In this document: one piece after another, positions 59,386 to 64,000 of the stretch
How positions within the stretch are numbered: position 1 is the stretch's first letter
Layout of the letters: each line of letters opens with the position of its first letter
Assembly (NCBI RefSeq): GCF_000157895.3
Contig: NC_022663.1
Span: 2,294,001 to 2,358,000, forward strand
Origin: Mycobacterium kansasii ATCC 12478
Lineage (GTDB): Bacteria; Actinomycetota; Actinomycetes; Mycobacteriales; Mycobacteriaceae
Length of the DNA stretch: 64,000 bases
Direction: 5' to 3'
Position numbers and translations under genes: made by a program
Notes under the pieces: generated by a model
The model's input: the letters and a program-made list of their open reading frames with translations, nothing else
Databases searched by the model: none
What the model was told of the DNA's origin: nothing

Positions 59386-61761
59386 TCAGAAGACCGTTCC
59401 CTTGCTCCCGGTTGCGCCAGGCGAACCTTCGGGGCCGCCTGCGCCGCCGACGCCGCCGGCGCCGACCGTGGCGTTGTCCGGATCAGGCGCGTGGGCATCG
59501 CCACCGTTGCCACCGTTGCCGCCCTTGGCCGAGGGGGTAAAACTGTCCCCGCCGTCGCCACCGGTGCCGCCGATGCCGAAGCCGGTTCCATTTGTGGACC
59601 CATCACCGCCGCTCCCGCCCGTCCCACCGATGGTGCCGTTGCCCCCAGCCCCGCCTTCGCCACCGGTCGCGCTGCCGGCAGCGCCGGCGTTGGTGAGGCC
59701 CGCGCTGCCGCCGCCGCCGCCGAAACCGCCCTTGCCGATGCCGAAGCCGCGGCCACCGTCGCCCCCGGTACCGCCGATCGCGTCCCCGGTCGCGGAAGCG
59801 CTGCTGGCGGAGCCGCCGATTCCGCCGTGCCCGCCACCCACGGCACCACTACCGCCCGCCCCACCGTTGCCTCCGGTCGCGGTGCCCGTTGCGGCGACGT
59901 GAGTGATGGATGCGCTGCCGCCGGATCCTCCGTTCCCACCGGCGGCGTTGTTGCCGCCGCTGGTGCCGTTCGCTCCAGCGCCGCCAACGGCGTTTCCACT
60001 TCCGTTGTTGATCGCGATCCCGCCGCCCCCGCCGCTTCCGCTGCTTCCCCCGCTCATCTGGGCGATGCCGCCGGCCCCTCCGGCACCTCCGATTGCGTCT
60101 CCGGTTCCGTTGTTGATCGCTGCACCGCCGGTGCCGCCGTTTCCGCCGCCCGAGTACCCGATGCCGCCCTTACCGCCGATGCCGCCGATCGCGTCACCGG
60201 GTCCTTCGTGTTGGCTGGCCCCGCCGGTGCCCCCGTTCCCGCCGCTGCCAGCACCGGTGGCGTTCCCGCCGGTACCACCGGTACCGCCGGTACCGCCAAA
60301 CAAACCGCTCTTGCCGCCGGTCCCGCCGTCGCCGCCGGCCCCACCGCCGAGCGCGGAGTTGCCACCGGCTCCGCCGGTGCCGCCGTTGCCGTAGCTACCG
60401 CCGTTACCTCCGGTCCCGCCCTTGCCCCCGGATGCACCGAATCGCGCCGAGGGGTCGCTGTCAGCGTCGTAGCCGTGGCCACCGGTGCCGCCGTTGCCGC
60501 CGTTGCCGGGGACGATGGCGCCAACCGCGCCGTTAGCGCCGGCGGTGGCCCCTTGGCCACCGGCCACACCGCCGGTGCCGCCGACGCCAAAGCTGCCGGG
60601 ATCGCCACCGTTGCCGCCGGTTCCCCCGTCAGTGGTGGCGTTGCCGATGCCGCCGATACCGCCATTTCCTGGTGCTCCGGGGTTGCCGCCGGCGCCGCCA
60701 GCCCCGCCGTTGCAACTCGCGCCTGCCGCGCCGAATAGGAACGAGCCGTGCCCGCCGGTTCCACCCATGCCACCGCTGCCGCCGTGGCCGCCGCTGCCGC
60801 TGTTGCCGCCGTTGCCGCCCGTTGCCCCGACTGCGTCCGCATCCCAACCGGCGCCACCAGCCCCACCGACCCCGCCGGACCCGCCTACGCCGCCCGGGCC
60901 GCCAGCACCGCCCGAGCCGTATATGAAGCCGCCGTTGCCGCCGGCTCCGCCCATACCCGCGTTGCCGCCGTCACCGCCCGGGCCGCCAGTACCGCCGACA
61001 GACGTCGAGGTGCCCGGAGCGCCCGCGGTGCCAGCTGCGCCCGGTGCCCCAGCCCCGCCCACGCCGCCGGCGCCGCCGTTGCCGAACAACAGTGCACTGC
61101 CGCCCGAACCGCCGGCCCCTCCATTGACGCCGGCCCCTCCATTGACGCCGGCACCGCCGGCACCGCCGGCACCGCCATTGCCCCATAGCCATCCGCCCGT
61201 GCCGCCGGCACCGCCGGCGCCGCCGCCGACCCCTCCGGCGCCGCCGATCCCGCCCGCACCAACCAGCCCCGCGGCGCCGCCGGCCCCGCCGGCCCCGCCG
61301 GCTACGCCCGATCCGCCATTGCCACCGTTGCCCCATAGGATCCCGCCAGACCCGCCGTTTTCCCCGGTCCCGGGGGTGCCGTTGGTGCCGTTCCCGATCA
61401 GCGGACGGCTCAACAGCAGGTTGGTGGGCGCATTGATGACACCCAGCAGCCCCTCTTCGAGGGCCTGCAACGGCGACACATTGGCCGCCTCGGCGCTTGC
61501 ATACGAGGCCCCAGCATTGGTCAATGCCCGCACGAACTGCGTTTGGAACGCCGCCACCTGCGCGCTCACCGACTGATAAGCCTGGCCGTGGCTGGAAAAC
61601 AGCGCAGCGATCGCCGCTGACACCTCATCTCCAGCGGCGGCGAACACCCTGGTAATCGGCACGGCCGCAGCGCTGTTTGCGGCATCCAACGACGAGCCGA
61701 TGCCCATCACATCCGCTGCCGCCGCCGCCAGTAGCTCCGCTGTTGCGATCACATACGACAT
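59386..61761 (-). CDS. PE_PGRS family protein
   Basis: 791 residues from ATG 61761 (MSYVIATAELLAAAAADV); the open frame to 61878 is ignored because PE proteins start this way. PE domain 1-95 with SYASAEAAN (YxxxE secretion signal), the linker LQALEEGLLGVINAPTNLLLSRPLIGNG, then some 650 residues of GGxGG / GGAGG repeats. Surface-exposed and ESX-5-exported by family knowledge. Position matches the PE_PGRS genes Rv0832-Rv0834c near lpqR in M. tuberculosis. Confidence 0.93.
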   Translation of the reverse strand: MSYVIATAELLAAAAADVMGIGSSLDAANSAAAVPITRVFAAAGDEVSAAIAALFSSHGQAYQSVSAQVAAFQTQFVRALTNAGASYASAEAANVSPLQALEEGLLGVINAPTNLLLSRPLIGNGTNGTPGTGENGGSGGILWGNGGNGGSGVAGGAGGAGGAAGLVGAGGIGGAGGVGGGAGGAGGTGGWLWGNGGAGGAGGAGVNGGAGVNGGAGGSGGSALLFGNGGAGGVGGAGAPGAAGTAGAPGTSTSVGGTGGPGGDGGNAGMGGAGGNGGFIYGSGGAGGPGGVGGSGGVGGAGGAGWDADAVGATGGNGGNSGSGGHGGSGGMGGTGGHGSFLFGAAGASCNGGAGGAGGNPGAPGNGGIGGIGNATTDGGTGGNGGDPGSFGVGGTGGVAGGQGATAGANGAVGAIVPGNGGNGGTGGHGYDADSDPSARFGASGGKGGTGGNGGSYGNGGTGGAGGNSALGGGAGGDGGTGGKSGLFGGTGGTGGTGGNATGAGSGGNGGTGGASQHEGPGDAIGGIGGKGGIGYSGGGNGGTGGAAINNGTGDAIGGAGGAGGIAQMSGGSSGSGGGGGIAINNGSGNAVGGAGANGTSGGNNAAGGNGGSGGSASITHVAATGTATGGNGGAGGSGAVGGGHGGIGGSASSASATGDAIGGTGGDGGRGFGIGKGGFGGGGGSAGLTNAGAAGSATGGEGGAGGNGTIGGTGGSGGDGSTNGTGFGIGGTGGDGGDSFTPSAKGGNGGNGGDAHAPDPDNATVGAGGVGGAGGPEGSPGATGSKGTVF

Positions 61762-62156
61762 CGCGGCGCCCGTCTGGTTTTCTTGAACGATTGGTAGTAC
61801 GAAGCTGGGGTAAGTGGAGCGGTCCAGAGATCGGCCTGGACGGTCTGGCTCAACCCCGGAGCTGGTGGAAGTGGGCAACGACGGCGAAGTGCCGGCATCT
61901 TCTCCAGCGACAAAGGGTCTCTAGGGCTTTCATAGTGCCCTGCCGACTTGCCTACCCCACTGAGCCTGGGTGACGGCACTCGCGCAGCACCGTGAGGCGG
62001 CTTTCCCTTTTCGAGACGGGTTCGGAACGCAGGGCGCGATGTCAATTGACGGATAGCCGCCGACGTTGTCTCGGCTTCGGTAGCGCATAGTAAGCCGTCA
62101 GGCTGCGAAGATCTATTCGGCATTTCACACCGCCACGCTTTCGTGCGTTGGCCCCA
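61762..62156. other. Gap between the two PE_PGRS genes
   Basis: Nothing gene-like seen. Presumably the promoter of the downstream PE_PGRS gene and the end of the upstream one; both are on the minus strand. Confidence 0.5.
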
Positions 62157-64000
62157 TCAGCCGGGTGGTCCGGGTCGCCCAGGGGTACCGTCTTTGCCCG
62201 GGGATCCCAGTTGGCCGGCTGCGCCATGTCCGCCGCTGCCGTCAAGACCGCCTTGTCCGGGTAGACCGCCTATCCCGCCGGCGCCGAAGCCCCCGGCTCC
62301 ACCCACTCCGCCGTCGCCGGGACGACCGAGTTGGCCGAACATCCCGGCGGTGCCGCCTGCGCCACCGTGTCCGCCTGCCCCACCATCACCGCCGTTTCCC
62401 CCTTTGCCACCGTCACCGCCGTCACCGCCGGTACCAGCTCGTCCTGGAGCACGATTGTCAGAGCTGCCGCCCGCGCCGCCACCCCCGCCGCCGCCACCGT
62501 CGCCGCCTCGGCCCCCGCCACCCCCTCCTCCGGCGCCACCGCTGCCCCCGTGGCCGCCATTTCCGATGAGAAGCCCGCCCTTTCCTCCGCTGCCGCCGTC
62601 GCCGCCGGCGCCGGCGCTGCCGCCGACCCCGCCCGCACCACCTGTGCTACCCCGCCCACCGTCCCCGCCGCCACCGCCAAAAAATTCGGCATGGGGGCTG
62701 CGGCCACCGATACTTCCGCCACCGCCAGTGCCGCCCGCACCACCGGCGCCGCCGGCACCGCCGGCACCGGCGATCCCCCCATTGCCGCCGTTGCCGATGA
62801 GTCCCGCATTGCCGCCGGCGCCGCCAGCACCGCCTGCACCGCCCGCTCCGCCGGGGGCGCCCATGCCAGCGCTACCTCCATCGCCGCCATCACCGCCGAA
62901 ACCCGTGTTTTCACCTGGGCCGCCGTTGCCACCGATGCCGCCGCTGCCGCCGGCGCCGCCGGAAGCGCCGGTGCCACCGCTGCCGCCCGTGCCGCCGCTG
63001 CCGCCGCTACCGCCGTTGCCGATGAGTAGCCCGCCATGACCACCGGCGCCGCCGGCACCGCCGGCACCGCCACCGCCGCCTGGGACACCACCGTCATGAC
63101 CGGTGCCGCCGGGCCCGCCGTCGCCACCCAGTCGACCTTCACTTCTCGCTCCGTTAAATATCGTTCCGCCGTCGCCGCCCGTGCCTCCTTCCCCGCCGGC
63201 CTGTCCTTCCGCGGTGCCGTTCAAGCCGGCGCTCCCGTCGAATCCGGTGCCGTAGAGAGGATTGGTGGTGCCGTCTGGGGGTTTCGGTGGAGGGTCACGC
63301 GGCGGGTCGACCCCGGCGGCTCCGGTACCTCCAATGCCGCCGGGCCCGCCAGCCCCGCCGTCGCCGAACAACCCAGCGTTACCGCCAATTCCGCCGGGCC
63401 CGCCGGCGAAGGTGCCAATGCCACCTGCCCCGCCGGCACCGCCTGATCCGCCGTTTCCGTACAGCAGCCCGCCGTTGCCGCCATTGCCGCCGGCACCAGC
63501 CCCGCCATTCGATGAGTTCCCACCGACGCCGCCGTTGCCGCCATGACCGATCAGCCCGGCGGACCCGCCGTTGCCTCCGGGTTTGCCTGGGGCGCCGGAC
63601 CCGCCGGACCCGCCGTTGCCGATCAAGATTCCTCCGGGCCCGCCGTCTTGCCCGGTGCCCGAGGCACCGTTAACGCCGTCTCCTACAAGAGGGCGCCCCA
63701 ACAACGCTTGGGTGGGTGCGTTGACCACATTGAGCAAATTCTGCATTGCGCTAGCAGCTTCGGTGGCCACATATGACTCTGTGCCGGCAAAGAGGCTGGC
63801 AACGAATCGGTAGTGAAAGGCCGCCGCGCGGACGCTAACCGCTTGACATGACTGGGCATGCGCGGCGAAGACCGCCGCAACAGCCCTCGAGACCTCGTCG
63901 GTACCCGCCGCGGCTATGCGCGTTGTTGCCGCCGTTGCGCCGGCATTGGCGGCGTCGATCGCTGAGCCGATGGCTGCGAGCTCCTCACCTGCTGCTGTCA
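62157..64000 (-). CDS. PE_PGRS family protein (5' end beyond window)
   Basis: The frame stays open to the right edge, so the start is missing. At the edge the minus strand reads GEELAAIGSAIDAANAGAT, DEVSRAVAAVFAAHAQ and SYVATEAASAMQN, the second half of a PE domain with the YxxxE signal. Then come NLLNVVNAPTQALLGRPLVG, about 500 residues of Gly-Gly-x repeats, and an end in GRPGPPG. One non-repetitive insert (about 63180-63320) has DPPRDPPPKPPDGTTNPLYG. Possible starts inside the visible frame, such as the GTG at 63770, would cut the PE domain and are not real. Confidence 0.9.
   Translation of the reverse strand, partial: TAAGEELAAIGSAIDAANAGATAATTRIAAAGTDEVSRAVAAVFAAHAQSCQAVSVRAAAFHYRFVASLFAGTESYVATEAASAMQNLLNVVNAPTQALLGRPLVGDGVNGASGTGQDGGPGGILIGNGGSGGSGAPGKPGGNGGSAGLIGHGGNGGVGGNSSNGGAGAGGNGGNGGLLYGNGGSGGAGGAGGIGTFAGGPGGIGGNAGLFGDGGAGGPGGIGGTGAAGVDPPRDPPPKPPDGTTNPLYGTGFDGSAGLNGTAEGQAGGEGGTGGDGGTIFNGARSEGRLGGDGGPGGTGHDGGVPGGGGGAGGAGGAGGHGGLLIGNGGSGGSGGTGGSGGTGASGGAGGSGGIGGNGGPGENTGFGGDGGDGGSAGMGAPGGAGGAGGAGGAGGNAGLIGNGGNGGIAGAGGAGGAGGAGGTGGGGSIGGRSPHAEFFGGGGGDGGRGSTGGAGGVGGSAGAGGDGGSGGKGGLLIGNGGHGGSGGAGGGGGGGRGGDGGGGGGGGAGGSSDNRAPGRAGTGGDGGDGGKGGNGGDGGAGGHGGAGGTAGMFGQLGRPGDGGVGGAGGFGAGGIGGLPGQGGLDGSGGHGAAGQLGSPGKDGTPGRPGPPG

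Noticed and set aside
60485..61576. Long proline-rich open frame on the plus strand opposite the first PE_PGRS gene (also 62143-63039 opposite the second)
   Set aside because: Gly-Gly-x codons read as Pro-Pro-x on the other strand. No start signal or domain; it is the mirror image of the PGRS repeats.

Overview
The window looks like chromosome from a slow-growing, pigmented Mycobacterium. It is GC-rich and carries a PE/PPE pair, two PE_PGRS genes, EspC-like and WXG-type ESX genes and a complete beta-carotene cluster. It also keeps a split-up version of the M. tuberculosis order lpqR - Rv0839 - pip - Rv0842 - narL - Rv0845. The species cannot be fixed from the sequence; a photochromogen of the M. 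kansasii / M. marinum kind is a reasonable guess. The left end cuts a histidine-kinase gene and the right end cuts a PE_PGRS gene.

Layout. 1-6.1 kb: narL flanked by two near-duplicate sensor kinases, then two tandem MFS permeases. 6.5-10.2 kb: PPE/PE pair, a MeaB-type GTPase and a thiolase. 10.3-13.1 kb: small membrane and secreted proteins, a decayed DUF732 gene and proline iminopeptidase. 13.1-18 kb: a catabolic operon (enoyl-CoA hydratase-like, two acyl-CoA dehydrogenases, acyl-CoA ligase) facing a [2Fe-2S] ferredoxin and a small barrel protein, with palindromic operators that recur at the thiolase promoter. 18-19 kb: RDD membrane protein.

19.2-29.6 kb: an ESX-type polymorphic toxin island. 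Three EspC-like partner / WXG toxin units share a nearly constant N-terminal half but carry different or damaged C-terminal nuclease domains. With them are three Imm52-type immunity genes with variable N-termini and an almost identical C-terminal half, duplicated leaders, an IS1634-family element and a possible orphan immunity gene.

29.7-33.7 kb: a tightly overlapping minus-strand operon of a split B12-dependent acyl-CoA mutase whose active site departs from methylmalonyl-CoA mutase, with an LLM (F420-type) oxidoreductase and a class III CoA-transferase; an amidase diverges from it. 35.4-37.5 kb: methyltransferase, lpqR and a histidine-rich metal-binding protein. 37.7-44.5 kb: one large NRPS-PKS protein (A-T-C-A-T-KS) with no AT or thioesterase. 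44.5-46.9 kb: TetR regulator and CocE-type hydrolase around a long dyad operator. 47-48.7 kb: secreted GH12 cellulase with two CBM2 domains. 49-57.3 kb: crtE-crtI-crtB-crtYc-crtYd-mmpL-marR with a convergent idi2. 57.4-59.4 kb: a membrane protein between decayed gene fragments. 59.4-64 kb: two PE_PGRS genes.

By recalled comparison with M. tuberculosis, the conserved backbone genes keep their relative order and strand. The catabolic, toxin, mutase, NRPS and carotenoid blocks sit as insertions between them (or were lost in M. tuberculosis), so the locus behaves like a gene-gain hot spot.
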